Assembly (NCBI GenBank): GCA_036009105.1
Contig: DASYMJ010000227.1
Coordinates: 1 to 26,423 of the forward strand
Direction: 5' to 3'
Length of the DNA stretch: 26,423 bases
Source of the DNA: JAFAVZ01 sp036009105
Lineage (GTDB): Bacteria > Acidobacteriota > Thermoanaerobaculia > Gp7-AA8
The notes beneath the pieces are model-generated. The model made no database searches, was not told the origin of the DNA, and saw nothing but the letters and a program-made list of their open reading frames with translations. Positions 1 through 7,161 of this stretch are shown in pieces. The first letter of the stretch is position 1, and every line of letters starts with the position of its first letter. A program made the translations under genes and the position numbers.

Positions 1-115
1 GGTGGCCATCTTCGATCCGCACGAGACGCCGCGGGCGGGGGAGACGATCGGCCTGACCTTCGACGCGCAGAAGGTGCACGTGTTCGATGGGGCTACGGAG
101 ACGGCGCTGGTGTGA
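1..115 (+). CDS. ABC transporter ATP-binding protein, MalK/UgpC type (C-terminal end only)
   Basis: The left edge of the window cuts this gene; only the last 37 codons, read from base 2, and the TGA at 113-115 are present. The translated tail ends in GLTFDAQKVHVFDGATETAL, which resembles the C-terminal TOBE/OB-fold end of sugar-importer ATPases (a beta strand ending in H-x-F-D, then a short tail). The Walker and signature motifs would lie outside the window, so the assignment rests on this tail and on context. The gene converges on an operon encoding a sugar-binding lipoprotein and two permeases but no ATPase, so it is a natural candidate for their missing energising subunit. Its stop codon lies 22 bases inside the 3' end of the opposite-strand glycosidase gene and one base before a paired REP element. 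Confidence 0.65.
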   Translation, partial: VAIFDPHETPRAGETIGLTFDAQKVHVFDGATETALV

Positions 116-2717
116 CGTGGGGACCGGCTTCAGCCGGTCCGGGCGGGCTGAAGCCGGCCCCCACATTCCTCAGCGTGATATCCGGCGGCACCCGCACCGT
201 CCGCCCCGTCGTGTTCCGCACCTCGGCGATGATCTGATCGCCCGCCAGTCGCATCCGCACGTCCACCGTCCCCCCGACCATCGCCAGCGGCCCGACGTGC
301 AGCGGCCTGGTCAGCCACGCGCGCGGCACGCCGGCGCCGACCACGATCGAGCCGTCCTCCGCGTCGTAGGCGAAGGCGTCGAGGATGGAGCAGATGAAGT
401 CGGAGGCGACCCACGCGTGCGGCGTGTCGCCGATGAAGCCCGCCTGGCGCGCGTCGGTGCGCACCACCTCCGCCCACTCGTTCCAGGCGGCGGGGCGGCG
501 GTCGCGGAGGTAGTACTCGAGGAGCGAGGTGGCGTCGTCGCGGCGCCCGAGGCGGATCAGGGCGCCGATGTTGCGCAGCTCGTAGGGCGTGTAGTCCTCG
601 CGCGGCTTGCGCAGCGATTCGAGGAAGCGGTCGAACGTGCGCTGGAGCTCGCGCTGCGGCAGGAGCGAGGCGAGATTCAACGGCGAGATGCCGATGGCGG
701 TGGAGGTAGCGTCAAAGTCGCCCAGCTCGGCCGAGCCGGGCACGTAGTCGATGTGGTGCGCGTCGATGGTGCGCCGGATCGACGCGGCGAGATCGCGGCG
801 CAGGCCGGCGGCGTCGAACATTTCGTCGATGCCCAGGACGCGGGCGAGGAGCTCCGCGTCTTGGAGGCCTTCGAGGGCGAAGAAGTCGTCCCAGTAGGAA
901 TGCATCGCCTTCGCGGAGTAGCCCTCGTGGCTGATCGACTGGGTGACCAGCCCCTCGAACTCGTCGCGGTTCTCGGAGCGGAGCTTGTTGATGTAGCGCG
1001 CCGCGGCGCGGACGTGCGGCCAGAGGCGTTGCACCAGCGCGCGGTCGCCGGTGTAGCGCCAGATCTCGGCCACGAGGTAGATGAGCTCCCCGTGGCTGTC
1101 GTTCTCCGGCACCGGATCGGCGCCGCGCTGGTCGACGCAGCACGGCACCTTGCCGTCCGGATACTGGAACCCCGCGTACCAGTCTGCGAACGCCTTCGCC
1201 TCGGATTGATGGCCGAGGCGGAGGAGGGTGGAGGCCATGAGGGCGCCGTCTCGGATCCAGGCGCGGTCGTAGGAGCGGGAGCCGGGCTTGAACGCGGCGC
1301 CGTCGCGGTGGATGAGCATCCAGGCGATGTTCGAGCGGATGGTGTCCCCGATGCGCGGATCGGCCGGGATGTCGATGGCCACGCGGCGGAGCTTCTCGCG
1401 CCACGCGGCGGCGATCCGTGCGATGGGCTGCACGCGCGCGTCCGGAAGCAGCGGAATGTGGACGTTCACGCTGCGCGAAACGTAGGGCCGGCTCTCCAGC
1501 CGGCCCGCCTTTCGGTGTGCCGCGATTGGGCCGGCTAGGGAGCCGGCCCTACATTCAGAAGAATAGCCACCCTGCAGGTTGAGGAACTGGGTGGAGGGAT
1601 TCACCTGAAACGGGCGCACCTCCAGCTGCAGCTTCGCGTTTCCGCGCACGCGGTAGTGCAGCTGCAGCATCGAGGAGGAGCTGACCGCGGCGGTGATGTC
1701 GAGGCCGACGTCGCCTCGCGTCCAGGTGACGGTGGGGATGGGCAAGTCGCCTTCCAGCAGGGAGTGGCTGATGGTGAAGTCGGCCCAGGTCAGGCGCCGG
1801 CCGTCCACGAGGAGGAACGGCTCGACCGAGCAGCCGCCCTTGAACGGCTCGACCGCGCCGTCTTCACTGATGAGCGCCTCCGGTTCCGCGCCGTCCGCGC
1901 CGAGCACTGTCCAGTAGGACTGCTCGCCGAGGAGGTAGCGCGGGTATTTGCCGCGCCTCGCGTGCCTCGCGACGATGGACCAGAAGTCGTTGACTGTCGG
2001 CGCCCAGGACGGCGGCTCGATCTCGATCGACCGCGCACCGGGAACGGAGACGACGCGCGCCTCGGCTTCGGGCAGCCAGAGGAAGGTGCGGCCGCCTTCG
2101 GTGGCGGTGGGCCCCTCACCCGCCTTCGGCACCGGGGTGAGGGGTACGCCGTCCAGCAGCACGTGCGTACCGCCGGAGACGATCAAGCCGCCAAGCTCCC
2201 GCTTCTCACCGAGATCAATGGAAGAGAGGTCGGTGCGGATGGGAGCCACCGGCGTTGGTGGCAATGCTTCGATCAAAGGATCGGAGAACCACACCGAGCC
2301 GCGACCGCCGCTGCCGGCGGTGACCACCAGCTCGATGGACGTTACGTGCGAAAGCTCGCCACCGCCACGCGGTCCCCACGCGAAGGAAATTTGGCGCTTT
2401 TTGGTGCGAAGGGAAGACCATGAGCGGGGGAAGACGAAGTCGCGGCGGTTGAGCCACCAGACGTTGTCGCCGCTCTGGTCCAGCAGCTTGAGCTCCAGGT
2501 TCTCCGGCGGCGCCTCGCCACGCAGGCGGAAGACGATTTGGTAGTTCGGCGGGAGGTCGGCCTCGATGCGCGCGCGGGCGATGGCGTAGCCGGCATGGCC
2601 ATGAAAGTCGAAGTCGAGGCGGTTGACGTCTGCCTCGCGGGAGAGGTGCATCTCCACGCCGTCGGAGGGATGCGGCGTCCAGGTCAGCGCCGCGGCAAAC
2701 AGCAACGAAGCGAGCAT
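93..2717 (-). CDS. Large secreted six-hairpin (alpha/alpha)6 glycosidase-like protein with N-terminal beta-sandwich region
   Basis: An 874-residue protein. The start is ATG 2717, which overlaps the stop of the upstream permease as TGATG, so translation is probably coupled. A short hydrophobic N-terminus (MLASLLFAAALTW) suggests a weak export signal. Residues about 15-150 look like a beta-sandwich carbohydrate-binding region, residues 150-385 a super-beta-sandwich-like region, and residues 430-830 an alpha/alpha barrel. The barrel carries SYDRAWIRDGALMASTLLRL near 480 and PENDSHGELIY near 540, resembling GH15/GH63-like clans. I cannot assign the GH family or catalytic residues. Two REP elements are translated in it: residues about 388-413 in frame, and about 851-867 near the C-terminus. 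It is the last gene of the sugar operon, so it probably acts on the oligosaccharide the operon handles. Function beyond glycosidase-like is inference. Confidence 0.75.
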   Translation of the reverse strand: MLASLLFAAALTWTPHPSDGVEMHLSREADVNRLDFDFHGHAGYAIARARIEADLPPNYQIVFRLRGEAPPENLELKLLDQSGDNVWWLNRRDFVFPRSWSSLRTKKRQISFAWGPRGGGELSHVTSIELVVTAGSGGRGSVWFSDPLIEALPPTPVAPIRTDLSSIDLGEKRELGGLIVSGGTHVLLDGVPLTPVPKAGEGPTATEGGRTFLWLPEAEARVVSVPGARSIEIEPPSWAPTVNDFWSIVARHARRGKYPRYLLGEQSYWTVLGADGAEPEALISEDGAVEPFKGGCSVEPFLLVDGRRLTWADFTISHSLLEGDLPIPTVTWTRGDVGLDITAAVSSSSMLQLHYRVRGNAKLQLEVRPFQVNPSTQFLNLQGGYSSECRAGSLAGPIAAHRKAGRLESRPYVSRSVNVHIPLLPDARVQPIARIAAAWREKLRRVAIDIPADPRIGDTIRSNIAWMLIHRDGAAFKPGSRSYDRAWIRDGALMASTLLRLGHQSEAKAFADWYAGFQYPDGKVPCCVDQRGADPVPENDSHGELIYLVAEIWRYTGDRALVQRLWPHVRAAARYINKLRSENRDEFEGLVTQSISHEGYSAKAMHSYWDDFFALEGLQDAELLARVLGIDEMFDAAGLRRDLAASIRRTIDAHHIDYVPGSAELGDFDATSTAIGISPLNLASLLPQRELQRTFDRFLESLRKPREDYTPYELRNIGALIRLGRRDDATSLLEYYLRDRRPAAWNEWAEVVRTDARQAGFIGDTPHAWVASDFICSILDAFAYDAEDGSIVVGAGVPRAWLTRPLHVGPLAMVGGTVDVRMRLAGDQIIAEVRNTTGRTVRVPPDITLRNVGAGFSPPGPAEAGPHVTPAPSP
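117..167. repeat. Paired REP-like palindrome R1 (GGCTTCAGCC subtype)
   Basis: Two inverted arms, each itself a palindrome: GTGGGGACCGGCTTCAGCC at 117-135, and GGCTGAAGCCGGCCCCCAC at about 146-163, followed by ATT. The arms are separated by only a few bases, so the whole element can fold into one long hairpin. It differs from the four other copies in the window, which carry CTCTCAGCC or CTCTCCAGCC in the arm core. It lies between two convergent genes, where it could act as a bidirectional terminator, and it is translated as the C-terminus of the minus-strand glycosidase. Confidence 0.85.
1481..1555. repeat. Paired REP-like palindrome R2, inside a coding sequence
   Basis: The left arm starts CGTAGGGCCGGCTCTCCAGC at 1481 and the right arm ends GGGAGCCGGCCCTACATT at about 1538-1555, with a spacer of about 22 bases. 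The element is 75 bp, exactly 25 codons, and has no stop in the minus-strand glycosidase frame. The reverse complement of its spacer contains TCGCGGCACACCG, which closely matches TCGCGGCATACCG in the spacer of the copy at 21405-21488. The two are therefore related elements in opposite orientation, not chance palindromes. Confidence 0.9.
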
Positions 2718-3526
2718 CAACCTTTCACGCTGCCGGCCATGATGCCCGCGATGTAGTAGCGCTGCAGCACGATGAAGAGGAGCAGCACGGGGCCGACGGT
2801 CACGACCGAGCTGGCCATCATCAGCTCCACGTCCTGCACGTGCTCGCCGACCAGGTTGGCGATGGCCACCGGCAGGGTGTGGTGCTCCTGGCCGGAGAGG
2901 ATGATGAGCGGCCACATGAAGTCGTTCCACGTCGACATGAACATGAACGTGGCGAGGGTGGCCAGGATGGGCCGGGCCAGCGGCAACACGACCGACCAGT
3001 AGATGCGCAGCTCGCCCGCGCCGTCCAGGCGCGCCGCCTCCAGCAGCTCCTGCGGCACGGAGAGCATGAACTGGCGGATGAGGAAGATGCCGAACACGGT
3101 GGCCAGCGAGGGGATGATCACGCCCCAGTAGGTGTTCACCAGATGCAGCTGCTTCATGAAGAGGAAGAGCGGCAGCATCCCCACCTGGGGCGGGATGACC
3201 AGTGCGACGAGGAGGACGCCGAACATCCGCTGCCGGCCGGGGAAGCGGAGCTTGGCGAAGGCGTAGCCGGCCATGGAGCTGAAGAGCACCGAGCCGGCGG
3301 TGACGATCAAGGCGATGGTGGCGCTGCTCAGGAAGGCCCGCCCGAGGTTGAGGCGGATGAAGAGCTGGCGGTATTGATCGACCGTCGCGGCGTGAGGGAC
3401 GAGATGGGGCGGGAGCTGCGTCGCCTCGCCGGAGGACATGAACGAGGCGGAGAGCATCCAGAAGAGCGGAAAGAGGGTGATGAGCGCGCCGACGGCGAGC
3501 GCGGTATGCAGGACGACCCGGTTCAT
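2717..3526 (-). CDS. Sugar ABC transporter permease, MalG/UgpE type
   Basis: A 269-residue inner-membrane protein of the usual length for MalG-type permeases. The start is ATG 3526, whose first bases overlap the stop of the upstream permease (ATGA), so the two are translationally coupled. Six or so hydrophobic segments are visible, beginning with LHTALAVGALITLFPLFWML. The EAA loop that docks on the ATPase reads EAARLDGAGELRIYWSVVLP in the cytoplasmic loop, with the conserved EAA and G. It ends GIMAGSVKG, typical of the family. It forms the transmembrane pore with the MalF-type subunit encoded next to it and should take substrate from the binding lipoprotein of the same operon. A longer reading frame upstream has no homology-like content, so I prefer the coupled start. 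Confidence 0.93.
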   Translation of the reverse strand: MNRVVLHTALAVGALITLFPLFWMLSASFMSSGEATQLPPHLVPHAATVDQYRQLFIRLNLGRAFLSSATIALIVTAGSVLFSSMAGYAFAKLRFPGRQRMFGVLLVALVIPPQVGMLPLFLFMKQLHLVNTYWGVIIPSLATVFGIFLIRQFMLSVPQELLEAARLDGAGELRIYWSVVLPLARPILATLATFMFMSTWNDFMWPLIILSGQEHHTLPVAIANLVGEHVQDVELMMASSVVTVGPVLLLFIVLQRYYIAGIMAGSVKG

Positions 3527-4398
3527 GAGCGCTCCCGCTTCAGGCGCATCTGCACGAGGGTGGTGGCGCCGATGATCAGGAAGAGGACGAAGGCGACCGA
3601 CGCGGCGTAGCCCATCCGCCACCAGCGGAAGCCCTGCTCGTACATCAGCATCACCGCGGTGAGGGTGCGGTTGAGCGGGCCGCCGCGGGTCATGACGTAC
3701 GGCTCGCCGAAGATCTGCAGCTGGCCGATGGCGGTGACGATGCCGACGAAGAGGAACGTCGGGCCGAGCATGGGCAAGGTGATGTGCCGGAACTGGCGCA
3801 GCGGCCCCGCGCCGTCGATGCGCGCCGCCTCGTACAGCTCCTCCGGGATGTTCTGCAGCCCGGCGATGAAGATGATCATGGTGTAGCCGAAGCCGCGCCA
3901 GACGGCGAGCAGGATGATGGAGAACATGGCCCAGCGCGGGTCGCCCAGCCAGTCCGGCCCCTCGATGCCGACCGCCGCCAGCGCGCGATTGAGCACGCCG
4001 AAGCGGGGATGGTAGAGGTACTTGAAGACGATGGAGACGGCCACCAGCGAGGTGACCACCGGGACGAAGTAGACGGTGCGGAAGAACGGCTTCCAGCGGG
4101 CCAGCTTCGCGTTGACGAGCAGCGCCGCGGCGAGGGAGACGATCACCGTCAATGGGCCGCCGACGAGGGCGAAATAGAGCGTGTTGCCGAGCGCCGTCCA
4201 GAAGATGCTGCTGCCGAGCAGGTCCCGGTAATTGCGCAGCCCGACCAGGCGGAGGTTGTGCGGGTTGCCGATGGTGTAGAGGTCGAAGTCGGTCAGGCTG
4301 AGCAGGAACCCGGCGATGACCGGCGCGAAGAAGAAGAAGCCGATGAGCACCATGGCCGGCGCGATGAGGAGGAGAGCGGCTCGGGTCTCAGTGCGCAT
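3523..4398 (-). CDS. Sugar ABC transporter permease, MalF/UgpA type
   Basis: A 291-residue inner-membrane protein starting at ATG 4398, 12 bases after the stop of the sugar-binding lipoprotein. The N-terminal segment (LLLIAPAMVLIGFFFFAPVI) and later hydrophobic helices fit a six-helix MalF/UgpA core without the extra periplasmic loop of enteric MalF. The EAA motif reads EAARIDGAGPLRQFRHITLP. The C-terminus overlaps the start of the MalG-type gene by four bases. It is expected to pair with that subunit as a heterodimeric pore for an oligosaccharide. No ATPase gene lies beside it in the operon; the ATPase fragment at the left edge of the window is the nearest candidate. The substrate cannot be read from the permease sequence. 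Confidence 0.93.
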   Translation of the reverse strand: MRTETRAALLLIAPAMVLIGFFFFAPVIAGFLLSLTDFDLYTIGNPHNLRLVGLRNYRDLLGSSIFWTALGNTLYFALVGGPLTVIVSLAAALLVNAKLARWKPFFRTVYFVPVVTSLVAVSIVFKYLYHPRFGVLNRALAAVGIEGPDWLGDPRWAMFSIILLAVWRGFGYTMIIFIAGLQNIPEELYEAARIDGAGPLRQFRHITLPMLGPTFLFVGIVTAIGQLQIFGEPYVMTRGGPLNRTLTAVMLMYEQGFRWWRMGYAASVAFVLFLIIGATTLVQMRLKRERS

Positions 4399-4405
4399 GG
4401 CGTTT

Positions 4406-4481
4406 GGCGATCAGCGACCGGCGAGCAGGAGAGACGAAGCAGGGGCGGCGGCCGATCGCTGATCGCTGATCGCTGATCGCT
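4406..4481. repeat. Heptamer hairpin A: AGCGATC-type units facing GATCGCT x4
   Basis: The right arm is four perfect tandem copies of GATCGCT (4454-4481). The left arm has degenerate inverted units GGCGATC, AGCGACC and GGCGAGC (4406-4426). Together they can form a hairpin. The left arm contains the TGA stop (complement of 4411-4413) of the sugar-binding lipoprotein. The right arm encodes part of that protein's C-terminal tail (SAISDQRSA). The permease start lies just outside, at 4398. Confidence 0.8.
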
Positions 4482-5754
4482 CCCGCGCCAGCATCCAGCG
4501 CCGCTTCTCGAGCAACCCGTCCGCGCGCGCATCGAGCGCGTTCAGCGCCGAGGACACCGAGGCGGCGCCGCGCGCGGCGGCCTCGCCGCGGTCGAGGATC
4601 GCCGTCGCGATCTGCTCCCACTCCGGCACCTTCGGCAGCGGCGCGACGTGCTCCAGCTGCTCGCGGAAGGCGGGGAAGCGCGGCTCCCTGGTCAGGGCCG
4701 GCGCGGTCCAGGCGGCGCGGCGGGCGGGGAGGTCGCCGGTCAGCTCGAAGAAGCGGACCTGCTGCTCGGGCTGGGAGAGGAAGCGGATCAGCTTCTCCGC
4801 CGCCGCGCGGTGCTTCGTGTCCTTGAAGATGACCAGGCTCGAGCCGCCGGCCATGGAGATGCCCATCGGCTGGCTGGCGTCGGGAGCGGGGAGAGGGGCG
4901 GTGGCCCACTTGTCCTGCAGCTCCGCCGGCAGCCGCTTGCGGAACTCGCCGACGTTCCATGGGCCGGTGATGTACATGGCGAAGTCGCCCTGCGCGAACT
5001 GCTGATAGAGGTTCGCGATCTGGGTGTTGCTGAAAGCCGGCGCGTAGCCGTCGCGGAACGTTTCGGCATACCAGGCGAACGCGGTGGCGAACGGCGGCTG
5101 GCGGAACTCGCCGCGCGTGCCGGCCGGGTCGAGAAGCGTGGAATGGTTGCTCAGGGCCAGCATCACGATCGGCTCCCACTCGTTCGTCGGCAGCAGGATG
5201 GCGTAGCGGCTGAGGTGCTGCTGGCGGATGCGCTGCATGGCCACGCGCCACTGCGCCCACGTGCGCGGCCCGTCCGGGAAGCCGGCTTTGGCCAGGATGT
5301 CGCTGCGGTAGAAGAGGACGCGCGTGTCGACGTACCAGGGGATGCCGTACACGGTGCCGGCGACGACGTTGGTGGCCCAGATGCCGGGGAAGTAGTCCTC
5401 CGGCGGCATGACGTTGGCGACGTCCGCCAGCGCGCGCATGGCCACGAACTCGGGGATCCAGGTGTTGCCCATCTGCGCCACGTCCGGCGTCGACTCGCCG
5501 ACGTACGCGGTGAGCAGCTTCTCGTGCGCCGCCGTCCACGGAATCTGCTGCACCACGACCCGGACCTCCGGATTGCGGCGCTCGAACTCGGGAATGAGCA
5601 GGGAGACCTGCTCGCCCTCGGAGCCGAGGGACCAGAAGGTGAGCACCTCACGATTGTCTTTGTGCCCGGTGCAGGTCAGGAACACGAGGGCGAGCAGGAA
5701 CGATGAACGATGAAGGATGAACGATGAACGAGGTGTGCGGCGGCGTTTGTTCAT
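4411..5754 (-). CDS. Sugar ABC transporter substrate-binding lipoprotein (family 1 extracellular solute-binding protein)
   Basis: A 447-residue protein of the MalE/UgpB-like superfamily, anchored as a lipoprotein and probably delivering an oligosaccharide to the two permeases downstream. After the signal segment (LLALVFLTC, lipid Cys at residue 28) it has a typical start REVLTFWSLGSEGEQV, then IPEFERRNPEVRVVVQQIPW, the hinge-side segment YGIPWYVDTRVLFYRSDIL, and FAMYITGPWNVGEFRK. The start at ATG 5754 is preceded by AAGGGTGA, a usable ribosome binding site. Both ends are derived from heptamer repeats: residues 8-19 come from GAACGAT units, and residues about 425-447 are encoded across the AGCGATC hairpin. 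The native start or signal could originally have been different. Its place after the GH144-like enzyme suggests its ligand is that enzyme's product. Confidence 0.92.
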   Translation of the reverse strand: MNKRRRTPRSSFILHRSSFLLALVFLTCTGHKDNREVLTFWSLGSEGEQVSLLIPEFERRNPEVRVVVQQIPWTAAHEKLLTAYVGESTPDVAQMGNTWIPEFVAMRALADVANVMPPEDYFPGIWATNVVAGTVYGIPWYVDTRVLFYRSDILAKAGFPDGPRTWAQWRVAMQRIRQQHLSRYAILLPTNEWEPIVMLALSNHSTLLDPAGTRGEFRQPPFATAFAWYAETFRDGYAPAFSNTQIANLYQQFAQGDFAMYITGPWNVGEFRKRLPAELQDKWATAPLPAPDASQPMGISMAGGSSLVIFKDTKHRAAAEKLIRFLSQPEQQVRFFELTGDLPARRAAWTAPALTREPRFPAFREQLEHVAPLPKVPEWEQIATAILDRGEAAARGAASVSSALNALDARADGLLEKRRWMLARERSAISDQRSAAAPASSLLLAGR

Positions 5755-5780
5755 CGTTCACCCTTCATCGTTCATCGTTC
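5698..5780. repeat. Heptamer hairpin B: GAACGAT units facing TTCATCG units
   Basis: Left arm units GAACGAT, GAACGAT, GAAGGAT, GAACGAT, GAACGAG run from 5698 to 5732 in strict 7-bp steps. Right arm inverted units of the GTTCATC type run from 5749 to 5780, with CTTCATC and GTTCACC variants. The spacer is about 16 bases. The right arm supplies the TGA stop of the GH144-like gene (complement of 5772-5774), the ribosome-binding region, and the ATG of the sugar-binding lipoprotein (complement of 5752-5754). The left arm encodes lipoprotein residues 8-19. Confidence 0.88.
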
Positions 5781-7160
5781 CGCCAGCCACCCACCTTCGA
5801 AGCCGGCGCCTACGAGTCCCCGCCGCACGTGTTCATTGCGCTTCATGACCCGCCACACAAGCTGACTGCGGTGGTTCTCGATCATGGCGATGATGGGGCC
5901 CTGATCGATGCCGAGGTAGTCGACGTCGAACCAGCCGAGGCGCGGGTTGACCCGGCCGTGCTTCAGCTCGTCCGTGGTGCGCAGGGTGGGGTTGAACGCA
6001 TCGACGAAGCCGTACTTCGAGTACAGATCGTCGCCGTAGCGCGAGCGCATGGCGCGCATGGCGGCGATGGAGAGCTCCGGCGTGAAGGCGATCGATGAGG
6101 CGGCGGCGGTGGGCGCGATGGTGCCGTCGTCGCGCACCTCGCCTTGCGTCGCGCCGCGGGCGTGGTACGAGTGGAACGTCCGCGGGCGGCCGTCGATGGT
6201 GAGCGTCGCGTCCATCGGCCCGTCGCAGGCGGTGAGGCCCCAGATGTCCGGGCCGTAGTCGCGCCAGCCGTCCGGGTTGGCCATGGCGTAAGCGCGCTGG
6301 GAGAGCGTCGCGCGGCGCGAGTTCTCGAAGTAGTCGATCCCCTTGCCGCGCATGTACTGATCCTGGATGCCTCTGAAGTCGATCCACACGTGCGAGTACT
6401 GGTGGCCGAAGAGCGGCGCGAAGAGCAGGTGCTCCTGTCCCTGGAACGTCCCCCACTTGTACGTCCTGGTGTACTCGTTCCACGCCTCCGGCTCCACCGG
6501 ATGCGTCGGCGAGCCGAGGGCGAGGATCACCACGATCATCGCCTCGTTGTAGCCGCGCCAGTCCCACGAATGAAAGCCTTCCTCCGGCTTCCACCCCATG
6601 CTGATGGCATGCGGCCTCACCACCTCCCAGGGCCAGTCCACGCGCCGGTACAGCTCTTCCGCCGACTCGCGGATGGCGCGCTCGGTGGCATCGTCACGAT
6701 CAAAGTACGATTGCGAGAAGAGCGCGCCGGCCAGCAGCAGAGAGGTGTCCACGGTGGAGAGCTCCACGTCCTGGAAGCGCTCGCCCGTCTTCATGTCGAG
6801 GAAGTGGTAGAAGAACCCGTGATACCCGGAGACGCCGCGCGCCTCGGGGCCCTGCTTCATGGCCAGCAGCGACCGCAACGTGGCGAGCGTCCGCTGCGCG
6901 GCCTCCGCGCGCGAGACGTAGCCGCGCTCGGCGCCGATGCCATACGCGGTCAGCCCGAAGCCGACCGCGGCGATGCTGGAGAAGGACGGCGTCGGCGCGC
7001 GGTCGGGGACGAGGAGCGTGTTCGGATCGGCCAGGTCCCAGAAGTAATGAAAGCTGCGCCGCTCCACGTCGTCGAGAAAGGCGTCATCGGCTGCAGGCGG
7101 GGGTGGGACCGCCGTGCAGCCGATGAGGAGGAGCGCCAGCAGAGCGGCGAAACGTTTCAG
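5772..7160 (-). CDS. GH144/glucoamylase-like (PF10091-type) lipoprotein, probable beta-glucan hydrolase
   Basis: I extend this gene to a CTG start at 7160, giving 462 residues. From there it reads MKRFAALLALLLIGC, a lipoprotein signal with Cys at residue 15. GGTGAGG lies seven bases upstream of the CTG, and an in-frame stop just before that rules out a longer start. No ATG or GTG start would keep the signal peptide. The mature part carries family hallmarks: RRSFHYFWDL, GHQYSHVWIDFRGIQDQYM, GWRDYGPDIWGLTACDGP, YGFVDAFNPTLRT, GWFDVDYLGIDQGPII and MIENHRSQLVWRVM. Characterised GH144 enzymes are endo-beta-1,2-glucanases; PF10091 members are more broadly called glucoamylases. It starts one base after the TonB receptor stop and its own stop lies in a heptamer hairpin. 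Beta-1,2-glucan as substrate is inference. Confidence 0.85.
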   Translation of the reverse strand: MKRFAALLALLLIGCTAVPPPPAADDAFLDDVERRSFHYFWDLADPNTLLVPDRAPTPSFSSIAAVGFGLTAYGIGAERGYVSRAEAAQRTLATLRSLLAMKQGPEARGVSGYHGFFYHFLDMKTGERFQDVELSTVDTSLLLAGALFSQSYFDRDDATERAIRESAEELYRRVDWPWEVVRPHAISMGWKPEEGFHSWDWRGYNEAMIVVILALGSPTHPVEPEAWNEYTRTYKWGTFQGQEHLLFAPLFGHQYSHVWIDFRGIQDQYMRGKGIDYFENSRRATLSQRAYAMANPDGWRDYGPDIWGLTACDGPMDATLTIDGRPRTFHSYHARGATQGEVRDDGTIAPTAAASSIAFTPELSIAAMRAMRSRYGDDLYSKYGFVDAFNPTLRTTDELKHGRVNPRLGWFDVDYLGIDQGPIIAMIENHRSQLVWRVMKRNEHVRRGLVGAGFEGGWLAER

Positions 7161-7161
7161 A

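Noticed and set aside
87..1538. A 483-codon open frame on the plus strand opposite the large glycosidase
   Set aside because: It starts inside the convergent ATPase tail and runs through two REP elements; it shows no domain pattern.
1481..1555. Frameshift or pseudogene at the REP insertion
   Set aside because: The element is a multiple of three and keeps an open frame; the downstream barrel motifs are intact.
3527..3622. N-terminal extension of the MalG-type permease to 3622
   Set aside because: The extra residues are Arg/His-rich shadow sequence overlapping the MalF-type gene; the ATGA-coupled start at 3526 gives the normal family N-terminus.
4406..5780. CRISPR-like array reading of the tandem heptamers
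   Set aside because: Units are 7 bp, directly abutting, with no unique spacers and no cas gene nearby.
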